Source of the DNA: an uncultured Oscillospiraceae bacterium
GTDB taxonomy: Bacteria; Bacillota; Clostridia; Oscillospirales; Oscillospiraceae
Length of the DNA: 11,527 bases
NCBI GenBank assembly: GCA_934533005.1
Contig: CAKTBC010000058.1
Span: 1-11,527 of the forward strand
Direction of reading: 5' to 3'
Made by a program: the position numbers and the translations under genes. Positions 1-6,297 of this stretch are shown piece by piece (within the stretch, counting starts at the first letter, position 1; every line of letters starts with the position of its first letter). The notes beneath the pieces are model-generated. The model worked only from the letters and a program-made list of their open reading frames with translations. It was not told the DNA's origin and ran no database searches.

Positions 1-90
1 ACGATCCTGGAGCTTCCCGCCGACGAAGCGAGCGCCGAGCGCGCCCGCGCGTGGCTGAAGCAGGACGGCGTCTCCTTCGAGGAGGTGTGA
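1..90 (+). CDS. metN: Methionine ABC transporter ATP-binding protein MetN, C-terminal end (partial)
   Basis: Only the last 29 residues are in the window, in frame 1, ending at a TGA at 88-90. The visible end (ILELPADEASAERARAWLKQ, then DGVSFEEV) looks like the last helix and strand of the small C-terminal NIL/ACT-like domain that MetN proteins carry after the ATPase domain and that senses methionine. The ATPase motifs lie outside the window. The call therefore rests mostly on context: the next two genes are an EAA-loop permease of the MetI type and a MetQ-type lipoprotein, the standard metN-metI-metQ order. The ribosome binding site of metI (GGAGGT, 81-86) lies inside its last codons, so the two genes are translationally close. 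Seen: frame and tail. Inferred: identity. Confidence 0.72.
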   Translation, partial: TILELPADEASAERARAWLKQDGVSFEEV

Positions 91-94
91 TGGG

Positions 95-775
95 ATGTTC
101 TCCGATATGTTTGTAAAGCTCTGGCAGCAGAACCTCTTTCTGCTCGGCGTATGGCAGACGATCTATCTGACCGTGATCTCCACGGTGTTTGCCTATGTTC
201 TTGGCCTGCCGCTGGGTCTGCTCCTTTGCGTGAGCGATAAGGATGGCATCCATCCGATGCCGGTGCTCAATAAAATCCTCAGCATCCTCATCAACGCTTT
301 CCGAAGCGTGCCGTTCATCATTCTCATGGTGGCGATGCTGCCGGTGGCAAAATTCATCGTCGGCACGTCGCTCGGCAACAAGGCCGTGATCGTAACGCTC
401 GTGATCGCCGCGGCTCCCTATGTGGCGCGCATGGTCGAGTCCTCCATCAAGGAGGTCGACAAGGGCGTGATCGAAGCCGCCGAAGCGATGGGCACCCCCC
501 GCTTCCAGATCATCACCAAGGTGCTCGTCCCGGAAGCGAAGCCCTCGCTCATCACCGGCGCCGTCATCTCGATGGTCACGGTGCTCGGCTACTCCGCCAT
601 GGCCGCCACGATCGGCGGCACCGGCCTCGGCCAGATCGCCATCGTCTACGGCCACCAGCGCTTCAATCAGGATATCATCTGGTTCGCCGCGCTGCTCTGC
701 ATCATTATTGTTCAGGTCATTCAGGAAGTCGGAATGTACATTGTCCGCAAAACGGACAAACGCACCTCCGCCTGA
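95..775 (+). CDS. metI: Methionine ABC transporter permease MetI
   Basis: Inner-membrane permease subunit of the MetNIQ importer, which takes up D- and L-methionine using ATP hydrolysed by MetN. The protein is 226 residues, close to the usual 215-225. It has about five hydrophobic segments (roughly 20-45, 60-88, 96-112, 152-178 and 193-217). The cytoplasmic EAA coupling loop that docks on the ATPase is clear at 127-146 (EAAEAMG, then a hydrophobic stretch ending in VP). Segment 66-74 (INAFRSVPF) is the conserved MetI sequence before the third part of the channel. The start at 95 is set by GGAGGT at 81-86, eight bases upstream; an out-of-frame ATG at 90 is ignored. It starts 4 bases after metN ends, and metQ follows after 49 bases. 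Identity is strong; the substrate is by family. Confidence 0.93.
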   Translation: MFSDMFVKLWQQNLFLLGVWQTIYLTVISTVFAYVLGLPLGLLLCVSDKDGIHPMPVLNKILSILINAFRSVPFIILMVAMLPVAKFIVGTSLGNKAVIVTLVIAAAPYVARMVESSIKEVDKGVIEAAEAMGTPRFQIITKVLVPEAKPSLITGAVISMVTVLGYSAMAATIGGTGLGQIAIVYGHQRFNQDIIWFAALLCIIIVQVIQEVGMYIVRKTDKRTSA

Positions 776-824
776 TGATATAAAAAACACTCAACAGAAT
801 CCAATGAAAAGGAGAAACATTAAA

Positions 825-1649
825 ATGAAAAAGATTCTTTCTGTCGTCCTCGCTCTTGCGCTGCTGCTCGCGCTGGCCGCCTGCGGCTCCGCCTCCACCC
901 CCGCTGCGAAGGAGACCATCAAGGTCGGCGCTTCCTCCACCCCGCACGCCGAGATCCTTGAGCAGATCAAGCCCCTCCTTGCCGAGGAAGGCTACGATCT
1001 CGACATCGTCATTTACGACGATTACGTCCTGCCCAACACCGCCCTTGAGGACGGCGAGCTTGACGCCAACTACTTCCAGCACACCCCGTACCTGAACAGC
1101 TTCAACGCCAGCAACGGCACGCACCTCGTCTCCGCCGGTCTCATCCACTATGAGCCGTTCGGTCTCTTCGGCAACGGCGTTTCCTCTCTTGATGAAGTTG
1201 CCGAGGGCGCTACCATTCTGATCCCCGCCGATGACAGCAACGAGACCCGCGCACTCCTCCTGCTCGCCCAGGAAGGCCTCATCACCCTGCCGGAGGACGC
1301 CTCCGCGGAAAAGGGCGTCAGCCATCTCGATATCGTTGACACGAAGGGCTACAACGTTGTTCCCGTCCAGGCCGACACCGTTCCGACCCAGCTCGCCAAC
1401 AGCGACGCCGGCACGCTTGCCGTCATCAACGGCAACTACGCGCTGGCCGCCGGCCTGAAGGTTGCCGACGCTCTCGCCGTTGAGGACGCCTCCGGCGACG
1501 CCGCCCAGACCTACGCCAACATCGTCGCCGTCCGCGAGGCCGACAAGGACAGCGCCAAGACCGCCGCGCTCGTCAAGGCTCTCCAGTCCGACACCGTGAA
1601 GAACTACATCGCCGAGACCTACAACGGCGCTGTCGTCGCTATCTTCTGA
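825..1649 (+). CDS. metQ: Methionine ABC transporter substrate-binding lipoprotein MetQ (NlpA family)
   Basis: Extracellular lipid-anchored binding protein that captures methionine and passes it to MetI/MetN. The protein is 274 residues. Residues 1-20 form a lipoprotein signal peptide (MKK, a hydrophobic core, then the lipobox LAAC with Cys20). NlpA-family motifs follow in order: VGASSTPHAEIL (34-45), the stretch from YDDYVLPN (64-71) through DANYFQHTPYL (80-90), PADDSNETRALLLLA (134-148), and INGNYA (201-206), the site where the family holds its ligand-contacting Asn. The start is the ATG at 825, preceded by AAAAGGAG ending at 814. The longer reading frame from 708 would overlap metI and put 39 residues before the signal peptide, so it is rejected. 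Codons are strongly C-ending, which fits high expression. The gene ends the metNIQ unit just before a strong terminator. Related NlpA proteins bind other ligands, so methionine is inferred from the family and operon. Confidence 0.93.
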   Translation: MKKILSVVLALALLLALAACGSASTPAAKETIKVGASSTPHAEILEQIKPLLAEEGYDLDIVIYDDYVLPNTALEDGELDANYFQHTPYLNSFNASNGTHLVSAGLIHYEPFGLFGNGVSSLDEVAEGATILIPADDSNETRALLLLAQEGLITLPEDASAEKGVSHLDIVDTKGYNVVPVQADTVPTQLANSDAGTLAVINGNYALAAGLKVADALAVEDASGDAAQTYANIVAVREADKDSAKTAALVKALQSDTVKNYIAETYNGAVVAIF

Positions 1650-1665
1650 TTTTCCTTAATATGCC

Positions 1666-1697
1666 AAAAGCGCCGGGGCTAAAGCTCCGGCGCTTTT
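1666..1697 (+). terminator. Rho-independent terminator after metQ, possibly bidirectional
   Basis: A 14-bp stem (arms 1666-1679 and 1684-1697, one G-U pair at 1677/1686) closes a TAAA loop. The right arm runs into TTTTT (1694-1698). On the minus strand the mirror arm gives TTTT, so the same hairpin can also stop transcripts coming from the convergent butyrate kinase gene. Its base AAAAGCGCCGG is shared with the terminator at 4298. Confidence 0.92.
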
Positions 1698-1705
1698 TCG
1701 TTACC

Positions 1706-1734
1706 GCCACGGCGCGATGCGATACCGCCGTGGC
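1706..1734 (-). other. GC-rich hairpin downstream of butyrate kinase
   Basis: Perfect 9-bp inverted repeat: GCCACGGCG at 1706-1714 pairs with CGCCGTGGC at 1726-1734 around an 11-base loop. It sits 15 bases past the stop codon of the minus-strand butyrate kinase gene. No T-tract follows on either strand, so by itself it does not look like an intrinsic terminator. It may protect the 3' end of the butyrate kinase mRNA, or act together with the next hairpin (1666-1697), which has a T-tract in that direction. Confidence 0.6.
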
Positions 1735-1749
1735 TGTTCCTGTTCAGGA

Positions 1750-2859
1750 TCACTCTTCGTCGTGCCAGCCGTCCCATACGGGGCGTCCGGTGTAGTGTTT
1801 GGGCTCTTCCTCGCCGCGCAGGACGCGCAGCGCGCCCGCGGCGAGCGCCTCGTGCTCAACCTCGCCGGGATAGGTGCTCACCGGCGCGATCCATTCGCAA
1901 TGCTCGCGGATGGTCTGCGTAACGTCCTCAAAGCGGAGGAGGCCGCCGGTGAGGAGGATGCCGTCCACTTTCCCGCCGAGCACCGTCGCCATGGCGCCGA
2001 TATATTTGACGATCTGGTATTTCATGCCGCCCCAGACACGGATGGCCTTCTTGTTCCCCTCTTCCGCCATTTTGTGGACGGCGTCGGAGCTGGAGGTGCC
2101 GAAGTGGCTCACGAAGCCGCCCGTGCGGGTGCAGAGCTTTTTGACCTCGTCGATGTCCTTATCGCGGACGTATTCGAGAATATCCGCCACGGAGACCGAG
2201 CCGATGCGCGTCGGCGTATAGGGGCCGTCGCCGCCGGCAGCGTCGTTGCAGTCGATGATGCGGCCGTGCCGGTGCGCCGATACGGAAATGCCGCCGTCGA
2301 TATGGCAGACGATGAAATTGCAGTCCTCGTACCTTTTGCCGAGAACGTGCTTCGCATGGTGCATCGCGACGCCGCGGAGATTGAGCGCATGCATATTGGT
2401 GTGGCGCGGCACATCAGCAATGCCGGTCATGCGCGCCATATCGCACAGCTCGTCCACGCACGGGGGATCGACCATGAAGATCTCACCGCCAAACTCCTTC
2501 TGCAGCTCGCGGGCGAGCTGCACGCCGAGATTGGACGGGTGCTCCATGCCGCCCTTTCCGGCGGCGGTGTCCTCGATGAGCTTATCGTCGATGGCGTAAA
2601 CGCCGCTCGGCACCGGATAGCAGCTGCCGCCGCGGCCTACAATGGCGTCCACGTCCGAAAGGTCGATGTGGTTTTCGCGCAGGAAGTCCATGATGACCTT
2701 CTTGCGGTACGGCAGCTGCGAGTTCACCGTGGGAAATTGCAGAAGCACGGAGGCATCGTGGAACACGTTGGTTTCGAGGATCTTACGGTCGTTTTCGAAA
2801 AGCGCCAGCTTCGTTGAGGTGGAACCGGGGTTGATAACGAAAATCTTATAGTTTTTCAT
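1750..2859 (-). CDS. buk: Butyrate kinase (acetokinase / branched-chain fatty acid kinase family)
   Basis: Cytoplasmic ASKHA-fold kinase that interconverts butyryl phosphate + ADP and butyrate + ATP, the energy-yielding last step of one butyrate fermentation route. The protein is 369 residues, slightly longer than the usual 355-360. Visible motifs are: the N-terminal phosphate loop NPGSTSTKLALF (10-21); HPSNLG (107-112); the central HIDGGISV (186-193) where most relatives have HLGGGISV; GDGPYTPTR (210-218) with the likely catalytic Arg218; the adenosine-site LLTGGLLRF (302-310); and the C-terminal PGEVEHEALAAGALR (331-345). The ATG at 2859 has CCTCC (GGAGG in the gene sense) at 2872-2876, and the first 14 bases overlap the end of the DUF4364 gene, so the two are probably translationally coupled. 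The usual partner, phosphotransbutyrylase (ptb), is not next to it. A branched-chain acyl kinase role is possible; acetate kinase is unlikely given the motif pattern. Confidence 0.9.
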   Translation of the reverse strand: MKNYKIFVINPGSTSTKLALFENDRKILETNVFHDASVLLQFPTVNSQLPYRKKVIMDFLRENHIDLSDVDAIVGRGGSCYPVPSGVYAIDDKLIEDTAAGKGGMEHPSNLGVQLARELQKEFGGEIFMVDPPCVDELCDMARMTGIADVPRHTNMHALNLRGVAMHHAKHVLGKRYEDCNFIVCHIDGGISVSAHRHGRIIDCNDAAGGDGPYTPTRIGSVSVADILEYVRDKDIDEVKKLCTRTGGFVSHFGTSSSDAVHKMAEEGNKKAIRVWGGMKYQIVKYIGAMATVLGGKVDGILLTGGLLRFEDVTQTIREHCEWIAPVSTYPGEVEHEALAAGALRVLRGEEEPKHYTGRPVWDGWHDEE

Positions 2860-3373
2860 CGCGCAGCAAAACCTCCATGATCTCTGTATAGTACCGTTCG
2901 GCGTTTTTGCGGAAATTCTTTTCGAGCTTTTCGGCCTGTTCTTCCCCGCCGCAGAGCATTTGAAGGTTTAGTATCTCCCCCACCCCGTCAGAGAGCGTGA
3001 GATGCACGCGGCAGGCGTTGTCCTCCGTTTCGTGCGCGGCGGTGATCATCGCGCGGCGGCGCAGCTCGTCCGCAACCGGCTTGATGTTCTTTTCCATCTT
3101 CTGCCGGACAGTCATCGGCAGGCTGCTCTCCACGATATCGCAGTTTCGCGCCCCACGCTCGGAGATCTTATAGAAGTTCCCCTCCTGCTCCACCTGATGG
3201 GAATCCACGAGCTCTGCGAGGCATTCGGAGTATTCAAAATACCCGGCATTGCCCTCAGAGAGCGCAAGATCCGTGAGCGTTTCCCGCGTCACGGCATCCG
3301 GCAGACGGCGCAGAATAAAAAGAATGAGAATTTTTATATCGAGCTTTTCCTGAAAGTTCTGATATCCTTCCAT
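2846..3373 (-). CDS. DUF4364 family protein, likely winged-helix regulator
   Basis: A 175-residue protein that I recognise as DUF4364, a clostridial family with an N-terminal winged-helix fold. Residues 10-70 (LDIKILILFILRRLPDAVTR, then the helices around YFEYSECLAELVDSHQVEQE) and the short wing GNFYKISERG (65-74) look like a PadR/MarR-style helix-turn-helix. The C-terminal half (75-175) is predicted mixed alpha/beta and charged, with no enzyme motif that I can see; it may be an effector or dimerisation part. The ATG at 3373 has GAGGAG about 9 bases upstream. It is first in a two-gene unit with butyrate kinase, overlapping it by 14 bases, and is read from the promoter at 3405-3433. A regulatory role is inferred from fold only; the DNA target and signal are unknown. 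Confidence 0.82.
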   Translation of the reverse strand: MEGYQNFQEKLDIKILILFILRRLPDAVTRETLTDLALSEGNAGYFEYSECLAELVDSHQVEQEGNFYKISERGARNCDIVESSLPMTVRQKMEKNIKPVADELRRRAMITAAHETEDNACRVHLTLSDGVGEILNLQMLCGGEEQAEKLEKNFRKNAERYYTEIMEVLLRDEKL

Positions 3374-3404
3374 GAGCGATTCTCCTCTTTATTTATATAA
3401 AGTC

Positions 3405-3433
3405 AGTGTATCACTTTTTCCAAACTGCGTCAA
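3405..3433 (-). promoter_or_regulatory. Sigma-A promoter of the DUF4364-buk unit
   Basis: Read on the minus strand: TTGACG (-35, 3428-3433), a 17-base spacer, then TACACT (-10, 3405-3410). The start of transcription would lie near 3398, leaving a leader of about 25 bases that contains the GAGGAG ribosome binding site. Five of six -35 bases and four of six -10 bases match consensus. Confidence 0.75.
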
Positions 3434-3438
3434 TCGGC

Positions 3439-3465
3439 ACATTGCCGCGCCGCGCGCATAGACTG
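3439..3465 (+). promoter_or_regulatory. Possible mother-cell sigma (SigK/SigE-like) promoter for the 261-residue protein gene
   Basis: Upstream of the plus-strand gene at 3497 there is no convincing sigma-A promoter. There is AC (3439-3440), 16 bases, then CATAGACTG (3457-3465). This matches the SigK pattern AC-16-CATAnnnTA except for the last base, and CATAGACT also fits the SigE -10 form CATAnAnT. The predicted start near 3472 leaves a short leader into the AAGGAGG at 3481. These motifs are short and can arise by chance, so this is a weak call. Confidence 0.3.
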
Positions 3466-3496
3466 TACTGAACTTTGTTAAAGGAGGAATTCCGAT

Positions 3497-4282
3497 ATGG
3501 CAGACAGGGTCGTGCCCGGTCCCGTCGACAGTTCGGCGTGTGTCCGAGAGGCTGTATGTATCCATACGAAGAAAATATACTCGAGCTGCCGGGATAAGGA
3601 CTGCGTGGAAGATCTGCGGGTGTTTCCGACGCGGACGTCGCAGGGCTACATAGAAAACGCCTTCAGCATCCGCCCGAAAAGCGCCGAGCTGCTCTATGCC
3701 GGGGTGAACGTGGAGGAGATCACGTTCAACCGCGGGTACTACACGGTGGACGTCACGTACTTTTACCGCGTCACCGGCGAATGCGTCCCGAACGCGAAAA
3801 CCGTCACCGGCCTATGCGTATTCAATAAGCGCGTCATTCTCTTCGGCAGCGAGGGAAGCGTCAAGGTCTACACCTCCGACGGCGAGATCACCACGCAGGC
3901 CGACCAGCCCGTCGGCGTTGTGGAGGCGGTCGATCCGATCGCGCTTTCGATGCAGATCACCGAAAAGGACTGCGCAACGCCGCTCGACCGCATCCCGGAA
4001 GTCCCGGCCAACATTCTCGCCGCGTTCCCGGAGGAACTGGTGCTCACCGACTCCAACCGTCTCTGGTACGCGACGCTCGGCCAGTTTTCGCTCATCCGTC
4101 TCGAGCGAGACAGCCAGCTCGTCATCCCGGTCTACAACTACAGTTTCCCGGAAAACGAATGCGTCGGTACGACGGACGACGATCCGTGCACGCTCTTCGG
4201 GCGCATCCGCTTCCCGGTGGAGGAGTTTTACCCGCCCGACAATCTCTCGACGTGCGACAGCTACCGGAGCCTGCTCCAGTAA
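3497..4282 (+). CDS. Conserved clostridial cysteine-rich protein of unknown function
   Basis: A 261-residue soluble protein with no signal peptide and no membrane segment. I recall relatives in many clostridia, always unannotated, but know no function. Ten cysteines are spread through it (15, 21, 31, 36, 96, 107, 159, 222, 231, 253). The most family-like blocks are CIHTKKIYSSCRDKDCVEDL (21-40), FNRGYYTVDVTYFYRV (77-92), VILFGSEG (113-120), the stretch around FSLIRLERDSQLVIPVYNY (197-215) leading to PENEC (218-222), and DPCTLFGRIRFPVEEFYPP (229-247). The pattern of alternating hydrophobic residues suggests a beta-rich fold. The start is fixed by AAGGAGG at 3481-3487, nine bases before the ATG. 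It is a single-gene unit with its own terminator and a possible sporulation-type promoter. A coat or other structural role is only a guess. Confidence 0.8.
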   Translation: MADRVVPGPVDSSACVREAVCIHTKKIYSSCRDKDCVEDLRVFPTRTSQGYIENAFSIRPKSAELLYAGVNVEEITFNRGYYTVDVTYFYRVTGECVPNAKTVTGLCVFNKRVILFGSEGSVKVYTSDGEITTQADQPVGVVEAVDPIALSMQITEKDCATPLDRIPEVPANILAAFPEELVLTDSNRLWYATLGQFSLIRLERDSQLVIPVYNYSFPENECVGTTDDDPCTLFGRIRFPVEEFYPPDNLSTCDSYRSLLQ

Positions 4283-4297
4283 CCATCCATATGTGCG

Positions 4298-4331
4298 AAA
4301 GCGCCGGAACTCTGTTTGTTCCGGCGCTTTT
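4298..4331 (+). terminator. Rho-independent terminator, convergent position, possibly bidirectional
   Basis: A perfect 13-bp stem (4298-4310 with 4318-4330) around a 7-base loop, followed on the plus strand by TTTTCTTCTT. It ends the transcript of the 261-residue protein gene. On the minus strand it lies 20 bases past the stop of the alcohol dehydrogenase gene and ends in TTT, so it may also close the long minus-strand operon, more weakly. The base of the stem (AAAGCGCCGG) is the same as in the metQ terminator. Confidence 0.9.
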
Positions 4332-4350
4332 CTTCTTATGTTATGCTTCC

Positions 4351-5559
4351 TTATTCCCCGCGCACCCGGCGGATAATCTCGGCGCAGTGCGCCTCGTCGT
4401 ACAAAACCGGGACGGGATAGGTCGGGTTTGCCTCCCGCAGCGCCCAGGTGACCATCTGCGGGATGTCCTCCTCGCGGATCACGTCCAGATGCTCGGGGAT
4501 GCCCATGCGCGAATTCATGGCGCGGATCGCCGCAATGAATGCCTCGCTCTTCTCGCGCGCGGTGCCGGTCGTTTTTGTGCCGGTGATCTCGGCGAGACGG
4601 GCGAGCTTTTCCTCCGCCGCCGCGCCGTAGTCCTCCAGAACGATGGGGAGAATGACGGCGTTCGCCAGCCCGTGCGCGGTATTATAGAGCCCGCCGAGCG
4701 TGTGCGCGATGGCATGGACGTTGCCGACGCCCGCGCGGGTAAAGGCCACTCCCGCCTTGAACGAGGCAAGCAGCATTTCCTGCCGCGCTTCGAGATCGCG
4801 GCCGTTCTCGTATGCCCGCTCGAGACAGCGGAAGATCGCCGCCGTGGCCTCCTCGGCGCAGCGGTCAGTCTCCTTCGTTGTGCTGTGAACGCTGACATAT
4901 GCTTCCACCGCATGGGTGAGCGCGTCCATACCGGTCTGCGCCGTTGTCGCCGGGGGGAGCTCCTCGGTGAGGACGGCATCGAGCACAGCGTAGCGCGGCA
5001 CAAGACAGAGATCCATAATGGCGTGCTTGTGATGCGTTTTCTCGTTGGTGATAACGGCGGCAATCGTCGTTTCCGAGCCGGAGCCAGCGGTCGTCGGCAC
5101 GGCGATGAACGGCGGAAGGGCGTGCATGACCTTGAAAAGCCCCGTCATCTGCTCCACGGTGCGGTTGGGGCGCACGATGCGTGCCGCCGCGGCCTTGGCC
5201 GTATCCATCGGCGAGCCGCCGCCGACGGCGAGAAAGCCGTCGCACCCCTCGGCGAGATAGAGCTTTCGCACCTCTTCGATGATGGCAATCGTGGGATTGG
5301 CGCGCACGCCGTCAAAATGGACAACGGATATCCCTGCGGCCTCGATCTTCTCGCGGATCGGCGGGACGAGTGCCGCGCCCGTATGCTTGCCGGATACGAT
5401 CATCACCCTTTTCACGCCGCAGCCGCGCAGCAGCTCCGGAATCTTTGCGGTGCTCTCCGCGCCGCTCACGATCTCCGGCTTGCGCCAGGGCAAAACGCGC
5501 GAGCCGAGGTCAAATACGGTCTGGTAGGCGCGGTAGTAGAATCGTTTCATCGCGTTCAT
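4351..5559 (-). CDS. Iron-containing alcohol dehydrogenase
   Basis: Group III NAD(P)-dependent alcohol dehydrogenase (Fe-ADH family), 402 residues from the chosen start. It interconverts an alcohol and its aldehyde or ketone in the cytoplasm; the actual substrate cannot be read from sequence. The nucleotide-binding motif GGGSPMD is at 113-119. The four metal ligands are all present: Asp212 and His216 in GMDALTHAVEAY, His282 in VHAIAHTLGG, and His296 in TAHGLANA, the last two 14 residues apart as in FucO. The starts at 5568, 5559 and 5550 are in frame. The ribosome binding site GAGGGG (5569-5574) touches the first ATG but is nine bases from the second, so 5559 is preferred; relatives often begin at the third (MKRFYYRAYQ). 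It is the last gene of the five-gene minus-strand operon, 15 bases after yqeC. It could be butanol- or propanediol-type, but I would not assign one. Confidence 0.9.
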   Translation of the reverse strand: MNAMKRFYYRAYQTVFDLGSRVLPWRKPEIVSGAESTAKIPELLRGCGVKRVMIVSGKHTGAALVPPIREKIEAAGISVVHFDGVRANPTIAIIEEVRKLYLAEGCDGFLAVGGGSPMDTAKAAAARIVRPNRTVEQMTGLFKVMHALPPFIAVPTTAGSGSETTIAAVITNEKTHHKHAIMDLCLVPRYAVLDAVLTEELPPATTAQTGMDALTHAVEAYVSVHSTTKETDRCAEEATAAIFRCLERAYENGRDLEARQEMLLASFKAGVAFTRAGVGNVHAIAHTLGGLYNTAHGLANAVILPIVLEDYGAAAEEKLARLAEITGTKTTGTAREKSEAFIAAIRAMNSRMGIPEHLDVIREEDIPQMVTWALREANPTYPVPVLYDEAHCAEIIRRVRGE

Positions 5560-5568
5560 GCTGTTCAT

Positions 5569-5574
5569 CCCCTC
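5569..5574 (-). promoter_or_regulatory. Ribosome binding site deciding the alcohol dehydrogenase start
   Basis: GAGGGG on the minus strand, directly after the yqeC stop codon. It abuts the ATG at 5568 (no spacing) but lies nine bases from the ATG at 5559, which makes 5559 the more likely start. Confidence 0.6.
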
Positions 5575-6282
5575 TTATTTGTTCGTTTTGTTTCGAAGCG
5601 CGTGGAGCGAGCCCGTCACCGCGCGATACGCGCCGAGAGAGCGAAGCAGCGCGCAGATGCGCTCACCGCGCTCCGCGAGCTCGGCGGTATCCGCCTGATT
5701 GATAAAGAAAATCGGGTCAAAGCGGCCATAGCCCGCCCAGAGAAGCTCCGCCATATGCTTCTCGGTAAGCCGGTCCCCGGAGACGTCAACGACGTCCTTT
5801 GCAAGCGCGTGCCGGTGAACGATCTCCGCCGGATGCTTTCCCAGCGCGGAAAGCCCCGCCACAACGACCGTATGTGTCGTTTCCGGGCGGATCACCGGCT
5901 CCCACGCAGCCGGGAATTTTACCGGCAGACGGCGCGCGCCGTCCGCCTCGATGATAACGGAGGCCGCCTCGCGGCAGAGAAAGCGCATCGCTTCTTCCTC
6001 CGGCGCGCCGAACCTACGCTCCTCCGCAAGAAATACGCCGGACGAAACGATTTTCCCTTCCCGCCACGCCGCGCGGCACACCTCCTCTGAAAACGGAACG
6101 GAGAGAACGACGTCCGCGTCGGACGGCGGCATGATGTGCGTTGTGGTAAAAAGCGCCGTTGGCATCAGCGTCTTCGTCTCGCGCGCAAGCGCGTACATCA
6201 GCGACGTTTTCCCGCCGCCGCCGCAGAGGGATACGACGTGCTTCTCCCGCTCGGGAAGGCCGAGCAGCTCATGCAATACCAT
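5575..6282 (-). CDS. yqeC: YqeC, selenium-dependent hydroxylase accessory protein (P-loop NTPase)
   Basis: A 235-residue P-loop protein matching YqeC, a family whose genes occur with selenium-dependent molybdenum hydroxylases and are thought to help place selenium in their cofactor; the reaction is not established. The motifs are clear: Walker A GGGGKTSL (21-28), TTTHI (46-50), IEADGARRLPVK (111-122), WEPVI (127-131), GLSALGK (143-149) followed by HRH (156-158), and INQAD (194-198) in the position of a guanine/base-recognition loop. The length fits the family. The start has GGGAGG at 6290-6295, seven bases before the ATG. It lies 15 bases after the TRIC-like gene and just before the alcohol dehydrogenase. 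No hydroxylase, yqeB, mocA or selD is in the window, which is unusual for this gene. Confidence 0.85.
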   Translation of the reverse strand: MVLHELLGLPEREKHVVSLCGGGGKTSLMYALARETKTLMPTALFTTTHIMPPSDADVVLSVPFSEEVCRAAWREGKIVSSGVFLAEERRFGAPEEEAMRFLCREAASVIIEADGARRLPVKFPAAWEPVIRPETTHTVVVAGLSALGKHPAEIVHRHALAKDVVDVSGDRLTEKHMAELLWAGYGRFDPIFFINQADTAELAERGERICALLRSLGAYRAVTGSLHALRNKTNK

Positions 6283-6297
6283 GCTCTTTCCTCCCTC

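Noticed and set aside
708..824. Longer N-terminus for MetQ
   Set aside because: It would overlap metI by about 70 bases and place 39 polar residues before a perfectly formed lipoprotein signal peptide. The ribosome binding site supports the ATG at 825.
1717..2817. A 366-codon open frame on the plus strand
   Set aside because: Antisense to butyrate kinase, whose motifs are unmistakable; it also starts inside a hairpin region right after the metQ terminator.
4159..6090. A 643-codon open frame on the plus strand
   Set aside because: It lies antisense to the alcohol dehydrogenase and yqeC genes, which have clear family motifs. The translation is Arg/His/Ala-rich with no recognisable domain, as expected of a GC-rich shadow frame.
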